From contig NC_053040.3 in NCBI RefSeq assembly GCF_002575655.3, forward strand, positions 359,288,267-359,352,266: a stretch of 64,000 nt of DNA, given 5' to 3'. Shown here piece by piece: positions 1-9,990 of this stretch. The position numbers and the translations under genes are program-made. Under the pieces are notes generated by a model that saw only the letters and a list, made by a program, of their open reading frames with translations, searched no databases and had not been told where the DNA came from. Within the stretch, counting starts at the first letter, position 1. The number at the start of each line of letters is the position of its first letter. The stretch is from Aegilops tauschii subsp. strangulata. Its lineage: Eukaryota; Streptophyta; Magnoliopsida; Poales; Poaceae.

Positions 1-1
1 G

Positions 2-1051
2 CTGCATTATGATAACCCTAACTGTAACCCGGAATTTATACAGGCCGCCATTAAGCAATTTGAATCGGAGATCTCTGACTTGAAGAATCGCCTGAAAACT
101 CAAGAGAGTGAAACCCAAAAGGCGAATTCCAAGTTTGAAGTCAGTGTATCCGCACAAGAAAAATTGAAAAAGAAGTTTGAAACAGAGAGAAAGGCCTGGG
201 CGGATGAAAAGACCGCTTTGCTCAACCAGGCTGAACAAGCGGAGGCCACTCTTGCAGAAACAACCGCCGAGTTATCCGGCTTAAAACGCCATGTATCTCA
301 GATGGTCTCAGCAATCTTTGGTAAGTTACCCTGTAAGTGTTATCTAGTTTAAATCCTTTACAACAAGCATCTCAATTGTCATCAGCTCACCTGACTTTGT
401 AATGCAGGCCCCAGGAGTTCCAATCTCAACCAAAGCATGCTGACAAAGCTGAAGGCCGTTTATACCCTGGTGGAACAACTCTACACCGGGTCACAACGTG
501 CCTTAGCCGTCGTGGCTCTGTCAAATGAAGTTCCCACCCGTCTGGCGGATGTGCTAAGGCGGCTTGCCGTGCTACCTCAACGATTCCAGGAATTGAGACG
601 AGCTTCTGCAAGAGCCGGAGCCATAGCCGCTTTAAGCCGGGCCAAAGCGTGGCTACCGGAGCTAGACCCGGCCGACATCGCCCTTGGGTATCCCAGTTTG
701 AAGGAGGACGGCACCCCATTTGACCAGAAGGATTTCGCCGCCTGCGTGAAGGACATACGTCCTGTGGCCACTCTGATCGGTAATGATACGGATCTTACCA
801 AATACCAACCGGGTTATGACGCCGATAATCAGATAATTCCAACACCACATTATGAAGCAATCAGCCTGATCCCTCCCCCTCGTAAGCATACCTTCGCCCC
901 TGAAGTTGATCCGACCGGGTTAATTGATGACGAAGCTGAATTTGAAGCCTTGAGTGGCATTGACTGGAAATCATCAACCTTCCAGGACAGGGAAACAGAC
1001 GGAGGAGCGGAAAGGGATGAACCGGAAGCTTCAGCCCAACAACACCGTTGA
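2..1051 (+). CDS. Antisense ORF of gypsy element, C-terminal part (coiled coil, spliced)
   Basis: The frame is open from base 2 to 320 with no start in view, then an 87-bp intron (321-407, GTAAGT...ATGCAG) joins in phase to 408-1051, ending in TGA. Exon one encodes a charged Glu/Lys/Ala-rich coiled coil of about 100 residues. Exon two encodes a helical region (about residues 115-185 of the visible part) and an acidic tail. It lies on the strand opposite gag-pol, between pol and the missing 3' LTR, the place of the antisense genes in the elements near 32-39 kb and 63 kb, with which it shares this layout. The N-terminal domain (compare 63309-64000) is outside the window. Molecular function is unknown. 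The intact frame and intron contrast with the broken pol beside it. Confidence 0.7.
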
Positions 1052-2162
1052 TCCCTCAGGCGGCTCATATTTATGTCTTGACAAAAAACAATGCTTCACT
1101 ATTTGGACTCGGGGAGTCATGTAATAGAGTAGGAAAACACTTATTTTTGTCGTGCCATCGAGCACTTTGTGTGGCGCTCAACACTGTTTAAGCCGCCATC
1201 TTATATTCCCCCGTTTTATGCTGATCCTCTTCTTTCCTTACGTTTAAAGAGCTGCCTTTAACTGTCCTGCAAATGACAAGTCCCTTGGCGGCTTACCGCA
1301 TAGAGGTTCATATATTTTACATATAACCCGGAGTATGAATCATAAAAAACCGGTTCTCAATTATATCTTTGAGACAACCATAACAGCATACCTGTGACCC
1401 TTCGATTACACTTCCGGTTTATGTGACCCGAACAATGAGGGTGAGAATCCAACTTTGTAATACGATGGTTTTTATATGCGATCATCTTTACTGATCAAAG
1501 TTAAGCCGGTGGAATAGGAACCACTCTTGAACACTTTAGACATGATCAAAAGAACTTCCAGTAAAATCCAAAAACTTGTTTGCAAAAAGAGACTTCAAAA
1601 ATTTGGAGGCTTCTGATTCGAATACGACCAGAAAAGCGTCCCAAAGGGGTTAAGCTAAGATTCGAATACGATCATATAGCCCCCAGTGGCTTTGGCGTTG
1701 CCGATCAAGAGGGTACCAACAGCTATGTCCTCTTTGGTTCGAATACGACCTATGTTTGAACAGGAAGCCCCCAAATGACCTTGAGAGTTGTTTAACGACG
1801 CTGATTCGAATACGATCCACGTCGGTTCCCAAAGGGGGTTGAGCTATGATTCAAATATGATCAAGAAACTCCCCAGTAAGCTCGGCAGTGTGCCGATCAA
1901 AACGGTATCGACAGCTATGTTCTCTTTGGTTCGAATACGACCTATGTTTGAACAGGAAGCCCCCTAGTGATCATAATATTTAACGGCTAGATTCGAATAC
2001 GATCATAAGCCGGATCAGCCCCCAAGTGATCATGTGATATCATAATGAAAATAACAATGACACATTTAATTTTGAGGGGGGAAAAGGACAGAGGTCCTGC
2101 TTTATTATTTATCATAATATATACATTGTCACGGAAGTATGTACATTATGAGAGTCGGTGGC
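1052..2162. other. Non-coding spacer between antisense ORF and pol
   Basis: I find no supported gene here. The part from about 1613 holds the TTCGAATACGA repeats listed separately. The rest is unremarkable spacer between the convergent antisense gene and pol, where 3' untranslated regions of both would lie. Confidence 0.5.
1613..2006. repeat. Dispersed TTCGAATACGAYC repeats within ~194-bp higher-order units
   Basis: The motif TTCGAATACGA followed by CC or TC occurs at about 1617, 1661, 1736, 1804, 1930 and 1992, with a decayed copy at 1851. A larger unit repeats at an offset of about 194 bp: the stretch reading cagctatgt-ctctttggttcg near 1720 recurs near 1913. Each motif has the palindromic core TTCGAA. 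The array lies in the 3' non-coding region of the gypsy element, next to the convergent antisense gene. Confidence 0.75.
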
Positions 2163-2597
2163 TCAAGTATAATAAGGCCGAAGATGAGCGATATTCCACA
2201 GCCGGCGGGTCTCCTCCTCTGACTTACATGAATCTTTGTGCTCTCGAACATCGATGAGGTAGTATGACCCATTGCGCAAGTTCTTGCTGACCACAAAGGG
2301 CCCTTCCCAAGGTGGGGATAACTTGTGTGCATCTGTTGGATCCTGGATGAGTCGGAGCACCAAGTCACCTTCCTGAAAGGTTCTGGACTTAACCCGGCGG
2401 CTGTGATAGCGGCGCAGGTCTTGTTGGTAAATCGCCGAGCGAGCTGCTGCTACGTCACGCTGTTCGTCCAACAAGTCAAGAGCATCCTGACGCGCTTGTT
2501 CATTGTCCGCCTCAACATAAGCCGCCACACGAGGCGAGTCATGACGGATGTCGCTAGGGAGAACCGCCTCGGCTCCGTAAACCATGAAGAAAGGCAT
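2163..2597 (-). pseudogene. Gypsy integrase C-terminal part
   Basis: This frame continues the integrase after a frameshift near 2640-2700 that separates it from the main pol frame. It begins around the conserved FFMVYGAEAVLP motif and runs through a Lys/Arg-rich stretch and a GDLVLR...GPFVV segment, the usual beta-rich C-terminal domain of plant gypsy integrases. There is no chromodomain before the stop. It is the last sense-strand coding block of the element. Confidence 0.85.
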
Positions 2598-2638
2598 ATA
2601 ACCCGTAGACCTATTAGGAGTAGTATTGATGCTTCATA

Positions 2639-5170
2639 TCACAGAGGGTAATTCCTCCACCCAACAACCCGGCGTCGCTGCAAAGGGACCAAAAACCGGG
2701 GCTTGATGCCTTTCAAGATTTCCTGATTGGCTCTCTCAGCTTGACCATTGGATTGGGGGTGAGCCACTGATGAAACATCAAGTCGAATATGCTCTCGTTG
2801 ACAAAATTCTTCCATGGCGCCTTTAGACAGATTGGTACCATTGTTAGTTATAATGCTGTGTGGAAAACCAAAGCGAAATATCACCTTTTTCATGAATTGA
2901 ACCGCCGTGGCTGCATCACACTTACTAACTGGCTCTGCCTCAACCCACTTTGTGAACTTGTCAACCGCCACCAAGAGGTGGGTCTTCTTATCCTTGGACC
3001 TTTTGAAAGGTCCAACCATATCAAGCCCCCAGACTGCAAACGACCAAGTGATGGGAATCATCCTCAACTCTTGAGCCGACACGTGAGCACGTCTTGAGAA
3101 CTTCTGACAACCATCACATTTACTGACTAAGTCCTCTGCATCAGCATGAGCCGTCAGCCAATAAAAACCGTGACGAAAAGCTTTGGCCACAAGGGATTTT
3201 GAGTCGGCATGATGGCCACAATCCCCCTCGTGGATCTCACGTAAAATTTCTTGACCTTCCTCAGGGGAAACACAACGTTGAAAAGTCCCAGTGACACTGC
3301 GATGATGCAACTCGCCATTGGCAATTATCATTGACTTAGACCGCCGGGTTATTTGTCTGGCCAAGGTTTCATCCTCAGGCAATTCTCCCCGGGTCATGTA
3401 AGCCAAGTATGGCACTATCCAATCTGGGATGACGTGAAGAGCCGCCACCAACTGTGCTTCTGGGTCAGGAACAGCCAAGTCTTCCTCTGTAGGTAACTTG
3501 ACAGAAGGGTTATGCAGAATATCCAAGAAAGTATTAGGCGGCACCGACTTTCGCTGAGAGCCCAGCCGGCTTAAGGCATCAGCCACCTCGTTCTTTCTGC
3601 GGTCAATGTGCTCTACTTGGTAAGCCTGAAAATGTCCGGCAATGGCATCAACTTCACGGTGATAAGCCGCCATGAGGGGGTCCTTGGAATCCCACTTGCC
3701 TGATACTTGTTGAGCCACCAAATCTGAGTCGCCAAAGCACCTTACCCGGCTTAAGCTCATCTCCTTAGCCATCCGAAGACCATGGAGCAAGGCCTCGTAC
3801 TCAGCTGCATTGTTAGTACAGGGAAACATCAACCATAGCACATAACGAAATTTGTCACCTCGGGGGGAAGCTAACACGACTCCAGCCCCCGAGCCCTCCA
3901 ATTGCCTGGACCCGTCGAAGTGAATAGTCCAGTATGTGTTATCCGGTTTCTCTTCAGGCATCTGCAGCTCTGTCCAATCGTTGATGAAATCTACCAACGC
4001 TTGCGATTTGATAGCCGTGCGTGGCACATACTTTAAACCATGAGGCCCAAGTTCAATGGCCCACTTAGCGACTCTTCCTGTGGCTTCTCTGTTTTGGATG
4101 ATATCTCCTAAAGGAGCAGAACTAACCACAGTGATAGGGTGGCCCTGGAAATATTGCTTAAGCTTCCGGCTTGCCATGAATACCCCATAAACAAGCTTCT
4201 GCAAATGTGGATACCGTTGCTTGGACTCAACAAGTACTTCGCTGACGTAGTAAACCGGCCGCTGAACCGGGTGTTCCTTACCCGCCTCCTTGCGCTCCAC
4301 CACGATGGCCACACTGACGGCTCGTGTGTTAGCGGCTACATACAATAATAAGGGCTCCTTATCAACAGGAGCAGCAAGAACTGGCGGTTCCGCTAACTGT
4401 CTTTTCAAATCCTCAAAGGCGGCATTGGCAGCATCACTCCAGACAAAGTCATCTGTTTTCTTCATCATCTGATACAGCGGTATGGCCTTTTCGCCCAACC
4501 GGCTTATAAACCGACTTAAAGCAGCGATCCGGCCCGCCAGACGCTGGACGTCATTTATGCACGCCGGCTTAGCCAGAGAGGTGATTGCCTTGATCTTCTC
4601 CGGGTTAGCTTCGATGCCTCTGTGAGAAACCAGAAAACCCAAAAGCTTGCCTGCAGGAACACCAAAAACACACTTGGCCGGGTTAAGCATCATCTTGTAG
4701 ACCCGGAGATTACCAAAGGTTTCCCTCAGATCGTCTATCAAGGTCTCCTTCTCTCTGGATTTTACCACAATATCATCCACATAGGCATGAACGTTGCGCC
4801 CAATCTGATTATGAAGACAATTCTGTATGCAGCGTTGGTAAGTCGCCTGGGCGCTCTTGAGCCCAAAAGGCATAGATACATAACAGAAGGCTCCAAAGGG
4901 AGTAATGAACACCATCTTCTCTTGGTCCTTAACTGCCATTTTGATCTGATGGTAACCAGAGTAAGCATCCAGAAAACTCAAACGCTCACAACCCGCCGTA
5001 GCATCAATAATTTGATCAATACGGGGGAGAGCAAAAGGATCAGCCGGACAAGCCTTGTTTAAATCCATATAATCCACACACATACGCCAGGTGCCGTTCT
5101 TTTTGAGCACGAGCACCGGGTTAGCTAGCCATTCTGGATGAAAGACTTCGACGATGAACCCGGCCGCCAA
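2639..5170 (-). pseudogene. Gypsy reverse transcriptase, RNase H and integrase
   Basis: This 843-codon open stretch is most of pol. The RT has SFLDAYSGYHQI near residue 65 and the catalytic YVDD at about 130-133. It is followed by a first RNase H-like connection and a second RNase H with IHFDGS and NNAAEYEALL. The integrase zinc finger (HH then CDGC) and core (GLDMVGPF) follow. The aspartate expected in ITDNGTN reads ITNNGTN (codon at 2843-2845, AAC instead of GAC), so one residue of the D,D,E triad is lost. The open frame starts at 5170 only because of an upstream frameshift near 5187; RT really begins further upstream. The product would have copied element RNA and inserted the DNA. Confidence 0.93.
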
Positions 5171-5364
5171 GAGCCGGGCTACTTCTCACCAATGGCTTTC
5201 CGCCTCTCCTCATTAAACCGCCGGAGAAATTGCTTGATTGGCTTAAATTTTGGATCAATATTAACAGTGTGCTTAGCGAGTTCTCTCGGTACACCCGGCA
5301 TGTCAGAAGGTTTCCATGCAAAGATGTCCCGGTTCTCACGGATGAACTCGATGAGCGCGCTTTC

Positions 5365-5844
5365 CTATTTAGGATCCAGATTGGCACTGATGTTGAACTG
5401 CTTAGATGAGTCGCCTGGAACAAAGTCAATAAGCTTAGTCTCATCGGCCGACTTAAATTTCATTACCGGTTCATGCTCCGTGGTCGGTTTTTTCAAAGAC
5501 GTCATGTCTGCCGGGTCAACATTATCCTTGTAAAACTTTAATTCCTCTGTTGCACAAACAGATTCGGCGTAAGCAGCGTCACCTTCTTCGCACTCCAAAG
5601 CTATCTTTCGGCTGCCATAAACTGTAATGGTCCCGCTGTGACCCGGCATCTTGAGCTGCAAATATACGTAACACGGCCGTGCCATGAACTTGGCGTAAGC
5701 CGGCCGCCCAAATAGAGCATGGTACGGGCTTCTGATCTTGACCACCTCAAAAGTCAGTTTTTCCGCCCTGGAGTTGTACTCATCTCCAAAGGCTACTTCC
5801 AGCTTGATCTTACCAACTGTATACGCCGACTTACCGGGCACCAC
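5365..5844 (-). pseudogene. Gypsy aspartic protease/linker region
   Basis: The protein resembles the protease-to-RT linker of the younger gypsy element (40437-40796) and the older one (45925-46245): all share a YHALxGR block and a YLKLKMP/YLQLKMP block with a following GxITVxG. The frame is bounded by an in-frame TAG at 5364-5366, after which coding similarity continues toward RT, and by a TAG just upstream at about 5868. Protease would cleave the Gag-Pol polyprotein. The catalytic DTG or DSG is not in this part and should lie upstream in the damaged stretch 5850-6090. Confidence 0.7.
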
Positions 5845-6091
5845 GCCATGGAAAACAGTATTGGACTATTTGAGGTTTTTATCAGTTAATCCCATACGAC
5901 GGAGGGTCTCATAATAAAGGATGTTGATGCTACTACCTCCGTCCATGAGTACCTTAGTGAATTTATACCCACCAACCTGAGGAGCCACCACCAAGGCCAG
6001 GTGACCCGGATTATCAACCCGGGGAGGGTGATCTTCCCTACTCCATACAATCGGCTGCTCAGACCATCACAAGTAACGTGGAACTGCCGGC

Positions 6092-7420
6092 TCAACAACG
6101 TTCATAGCCCTTTTTATGAAGCTTCTGGTCTCGCTTGCACAAACTGGTAGTAAACACATGATACTGTCCACTATTGAGCTGCTTTGGATTGGTCTGGTAT
6201 CCCCCCTGCTGCTGCTGCTGATTACCCTGGCCAGATTGCTGGTTAAAACCACCTTGATTACCTTGAGAATTCTGAAAGTTGGAATTTGAACCGCCGCCCG
6301 GGCCATGAAAGCAGCCGCCACCTGAGCCGCCGCCCTGCCCATTGTTACCGTTGAACATGTTGGAATTCTTGAAAGCTTTCATGATCGCACAGTCTTTCCA
6401 TAGATGAGTGGCCGGCTTCTCCCTAGAGCCATGCCTTGGACATGGCTCATTTAACAATTGCTCAAGTGTCGGGCCTGACCCGCCAGACCGGTGAGGTGGT
6501 CTCCCCTTTCGTCGGTGATTGTTACCCTGCGCGTTGGTGTTAACCACAAACTCCATACCATCATCAGCCTTACGTTTATTACCTCCTTGACTCGCCGGGT
6601 TATGCTGAGGGCCCTTGCCGTTGCCATTCTTCTTTCCCTTCCCTGTCTTCTCGTCATCAGACGCGGGATCCTTGGTACTATCAGAGTCGGCGTACTTGAC
6701 CAGAGTCGCCATCAGCGTACCCATATCGTTGCAATCGCGCTTGAGCCGTCCGAGCTTCATCTTCAGGGGCGCAAAACGACAATTTTGCTCCAACATTAAG
6801 ACTGCAGAGCCGACATCCATCTTATCAGACGAATGTATTATTTCCTTGACCCGGCGTACCCAATGGGTTGTAGATTCGCCTTCCTGCTGCTTGCAGCTAG
6901 TCAAATCCACAATTGACATAGATTGCTTACATGTATCTTTGAAGTTTTGGATGAACCAGGCTTTCAGCTCTGCCCATGACCCGATGGAATTAGGTGGCAG
7001 TCCCTTCAACCAAGTGCGGGCAGTCCCGTCCAACATCATGGTGAAGTATTTGGCCATCGCCGCTTCACTGACCTCCAGCAACTCCATATCCATCTCGTAG
7101 CTTTCAATCCATGCTCCGGGCTGTAAATCAGCCATGTAATTAGGTACCTTCCTAGGTCCTCTGAAATCTTTGGGCAGACGTTCGTTACGGAGAGCCGGCA
7201 CCAGACAAGGGACACCTCTGGTCCTCGTAGCTACGCCTGCCTCGATAGAAGCCGTCGGGTAAACCAGAAGAGGCTGGTAAGCCGTCAGCTGAGCCGCCTG
7301 CTCAGCCTCTTGACATGCTATGTCTTGATCTACCGCGTTAAAGGCTCCATTATGCGTCGGGCCATGCCCACCTGGCAAGTCAGGGCACCGGATGTTGCTT
7401 GAGCCGGCCGCTGAGACCAT
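6092..7420 (-). CDS. Gypsy Gag (retrotransposon gag domain)
   Basis: The 442-residue frame contains a retrotransposon gag domain: YMADLQPGAWIESYEMD, then MMLDGTARTWLKGLPPNSIGSW and a WVRRVKE segment, followed by a basic region and a Gly/Asn/Gln-rich tail. It would form the virus-like particle in the cytoplasm. The HGSREKPATHLWKDCAIMK segment is a typical block of this Gag group and may stand in for a zinc knuckle. It is separated from the upstream 7586-8701 frame by about 165 bp without continuity, which suggests another frame break in one long Gag. Confidence 0.88.
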   Translation of the reverse strand: MVSAAGSSNIRCPDLPGGHGPTHNGAFNAVDQDIACQEAEQAAQLTAYQPLLVYPTASIEAGVATRTRGVPCLVPALRNERLPKDFRGPRKVPNYMADLQPGAWIESYEMDMELLEVSEAAMAKYFTMMLDGTARTWLKGLPPNSIGSWAELKAWFIQNFKDTCKQSMSIVDLTSCKQQEGESTTHWVRRVKEIIHSSDKMDVGSAVLMLEQNCRFAPLKMKLGRLKRDCNDMGTLMATLVKYADSDSTKDPASDDEKTGKGKKNGNGKGPQHNPASQGGNKRKADDGMEFVVNTNAQGNNHRRKGRPPHRSGGSGPTLEQLLNEPCPRHGSREKPATHLWKDCAIMKAFKNSNMFNGNNGQGGGSGGGCFHGPGGGSNSNFQNSQGNQGGFNQQSGQGNQQQQQGGYQTNPKQLNSGQYHVFTTSLCKRDQKLHKKGYERC

Positions 7421-7585
7421 GTGTCTGCTATAACTTGGGCTCCGGTTTGGACGAGGGGTTGAATGAATCCTGTCCCGGCTATATGAATATGCCTCCTATT
7501 GTGCCAAAGCCGTCTGAAGAAGTTCTCTGACCCTGCGGGTTTCGACCGCCGTTGGAGAATCGCCCTCGACCGGGAGAGCCGCCAG

Positions 7586-8701
7586 TCATGCCGCTGCAGC
7601 GATCATGTTTTCCAATGGATTAGAATAATGACCCGGTGGTATTGGTACGTATCGAGGTGGGGCAGTATTCACACGGGGAGGCCCCATCACTTGCGGCTGA
7701 ACTAGCGTTTCAACCCCGGGTGCCGTGATTTCTGGCGGGTTACTAGGCCCTGCGCCGGGCGTGTTGAAGAGGTTTCGAGGATCATAAACCGGAGGGAGCC
7801 GAGATTGAGCCTTCTGGTGCCTCCTTCTCATGACCTCATTGGATGCATTCTTATCCATTACGAGCCGGAAAGACTGCGCCTGAATCAGCTGAGTCTGGGC
7901 GTCCAGAGCCGCCCGTTCTGCAGCCATCCTAATTCCTTCCGCTGCCAGATCTTCCTTGGCCTGCGCTATATCCAGCTTTAACTGTGCCACTTCTGCATCA
8001 TGTTGAGCTTGATCCGTTGGGACGACCGTGGCGGTTAACAGGGCAGTCATCTTATCCGTGAGATCCATCAGCACCTGAGCCGGCGAGTGCACAGGGCCTC
8101 CTGCCCCAGCGGCGGAGTTTTGAACAGGTTGCGTGCCGGCCATGAAGATTCCAACCCGGCTTGGCGGCTCAAAAGGGTCCGGAATACTGTCGCCATCGGG
8201 ACAACCCCCAAGCCTGCCATCTTGAAGTTGATACAACGAGTCCGTCTCACCTATGGACGATTCACCATCAGAGCAGATGGCCGTCTCATCGCCAGATCTA
8301 GATCCTTCAGAGAGTCCTCCGTGGATGCATCCCACGAAAGCACGCTTCAAGGCAGGCAGAGTCCGGGCGGGTCTCGCACGCTGAGCCGTCTCGATGAGGT
8401 CGGTGCAGATGTCCGGCTCAGGGCCCGGCTCACCGATCTTGCCAATGAAAACGTGGATTCCGCCGAAGGGGACCCGGTACCCGTACTTGATTGAGCCGGC
8501 GTCGGGGCCCCAGCCTGCGTCGTCGATGTAGAGCTTGCCGCGACGACTCTTGGTCATCCGGCCCACAGCGTATCCCTTGAGCCCTTCGAAGCTGCCCTTC
8601 AAGAACTCAAATCCACCGTGCGCTGGCCCCACGGTGGGCGCCAACTGTCGTGGAATAGTCACGGCAGATGTCCTCGTGAAAGGACTTAGTCGTGGAGCCA
8701 T
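7586..8701 (-). CDS. Gypsy Gag N-terminal region
   Basis: The 371-residue frame precedes the gag domain. It has a PLxxGGIHVFIGKIG-like segment, an acidic stretch, and a helical Glu/Ala/Gln-rich segment (around residues 225-280). The outermost methionine at 8701 lies inside the LTR, upstream of the PBS, so translation more likely starts at Met49 (about 8557) or nearby. Similar Gag leaders occur at 43524-44553 and 47675-48990. Confidence 0.7.
   Translation of the reverse strand: MAPRLSPFTRTSAVTIPRQLAPTVGPAHGGFEFLKGSFEGLKGYAVGRMTKSRRGKLYIDDAGWGPDAGSIKYGYRVPFGGIHVFIGKIGEPGPEPDICTDLIETAQRARPARTLPALKRAFVGCIHGGLSEGSRSGDETAICSDGESSIGETDSLYQLQDGRLGGCPDGDSIPDPFEPPSRVGIFMAGTQPVQNSAAGAGGPVHSPAQVLMDLTDKMTALLTATVVPTDQAQHDAEVAQLKLDIAQAKEDLAAEGIRMAAERAALDAQTQLIQAQSFRLVMDKNASNEVMRRRHQKAQSRLPPVYDPRNLFNTPGAGPSNPPEITAPGVETLVQPQVMGPPRVNTAPPRYVPIPPGHYSNPLENMIAAAA
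8625..8643 (-). promoter_or_regulatory. Primer binding site
   Basis: On the minus strand the sequence TGGCGCCCACCGTGGGGCC starts 2 bp inside the LTR boundary. It begins with TGG, complementary to a tRNA CCA end, as expected for minus-strand DNA priming. Its position fixes the 5' LTR as the right-hand one. Confidence 0.8.
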
Positions 8702-9144
8702 CGCAACTAGGAAGCTTAAAGGGGTTAAAGCGGGACAAAGGACACGAGGGTTATACTGGTTCGGCCCCTTACGGTGAAGGTAAAAGCCTACTCCAGTTGA
8801 GGTGGAATTACTAGGGTTTCGATGACCAGGGAGCGAATCCGCTATGCCTGGCTACCGATTTGATGTTAATTGCCCTAAGCTGCCGGCGGGTCATCCCCTT
8901 ATATACACGGGTTGATGCCCCGCGGCCTACAGAGTCCTGGCCGGCTCATAAACAGTGTCTGGCTCGGTGACTAGTTAATCTTGCCTTACAACACAAGTCA
9001 TGCCATTACGGCAGTTTATCACTACGGGCCTTAAGTCGCCTACGGGCTTTAGGCCCTTTATTGAACCGCCATCTTCAAGCTTGATATTGGGCTTCATATG
9101 ATGAATTGCCATAGCGTAACCCGGCCCCTCCTGGGCGGGTTACA
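8646..9144 (-). repeat. 5' LTR of the first gypsy element
   Basis: In plus orientation it begins TGTCGTGGAATAG and ends GGCGGGTTACA, giving TG...CA ends over 499 bp. The left border abuts the PBS. A TATA-like TATATAAG on the minus strand lies at about 8898-8906, consistent with a promoter reading leftward into gag. The second LTR is not in the window. Confidence 0.75.
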
Positions 9145-9990
9145 CTAGTAGTTATATCCCGAACAGAAGGGATGGATTAGATAGATGAGATCCCACTAGG
9201 GATGCAATTGCAGATGGCGAGGCGGAGAGGAGGTTGGAAGTCAGGAGATGTGCCAAAGTGAGGAAGGAGAAGGCATACGAGATCCTCGCGCGCGCGTCGC
9301 CGGCGGAGGTGACCAGGATCTCTAGATTTCGATCTGTGATGGCGTGCCAGATTCCCCGGCATGGCGGAGGTATGGTTGCTTCATTTGCTGTTTCGCCCAT
9401 GGATTCGCTCGGGTTGGGTGAAGGAAATACGAGATGGGTGGTCAAATTCATGCCGAGATTGGGACAGGAGGAGTGTTGGTGCGATGGGATACTGATACTT
9501 CGTCGAGATGTTCATCGAGTTGTGCTCATGAGTCATGGCGATTTTGTGACTGATGCGTGATATGATTATGTGAGAAGATATTAGATGCGGGAAGAGGTTC
9601 AACTTTCCGGGCCGTGAAGCGGTGGTTGGTATGCTGCGAGAGGAGGGCACGGATTCAGTTCAAGCCGCGGCGCCGTCGGGTTACCGTGCTCCGGCGAACT
9701 GGTGGTTGTATCTCTCGCCGGGGAGGACGAAGGAGGAGAGAGTGTTGAGACAGGGGATTAATTCGGAAGTGGGTTGTGATGATAATGGGCCTGGCTTAGT
9801 TGGGCTAGGCCCAGAGATAGAGGGACGCCATGGGAATAAAGTGGGTGGAACTGCAACATCGGCATCCATTCCCCACTTTCTCCCCACTACACAAACCCTA
9901 AACTGCGTGACAGCGGATCTGGGAGAGAGGTGATCGTATAAGGAGGTGTTGCTAAGCTCCCGGCGGGTGCAACGCAAAAGCGAGCCAAGG
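9145..9990. other. Unassigned stretch with mixed base composition
   Basis: I cannot assign this segment. It has GC-rich patches (for example 9280-9360 and 9650-9740), so it may be gene-derived or the 5' part of the following LINE. A plus-strand open frame at 9234-9560 and minus-strand frames at 9152-9451 and 9681-9977 overlap, and none shows a family motif I recognise. A minus-strand gene fragment is equally possible. Confidence 0.3.

Larger units (their letters stand above)
1..9144 (-). mobile_element. Ty3/gypsy LTR retrotransposon, Tat-like, 3' end cut by window edge
   Basis: The element reads right to left: LTR (8646-9144), PBS (8625-8643), gag, protease, RT-RNaseH-integrase, a repeat-rich spacer, then an antisense gene on the plus strand. 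The 3' LTR lies left of the window. Domain order RT before integrase makes it Ty3/gypsy. Two RNase H-like stretches, no chromodomain and an extra antisense ORF fit the Tat lineage. Pol carries several stops and frameshifts, so it is not autonomous now. The 5 bp after the LTR (9145-9149, ctagt) would be one target duplication; its partner is out of view. I do not name the family from the LTR. Confidence 0.88.

Noticed and set aside
4622..5062. Plus-strand 146-codon frame across the RT region
   Set aside because: It is the shadow of the minus-strand reverse transcriptase and has no motif of its own.
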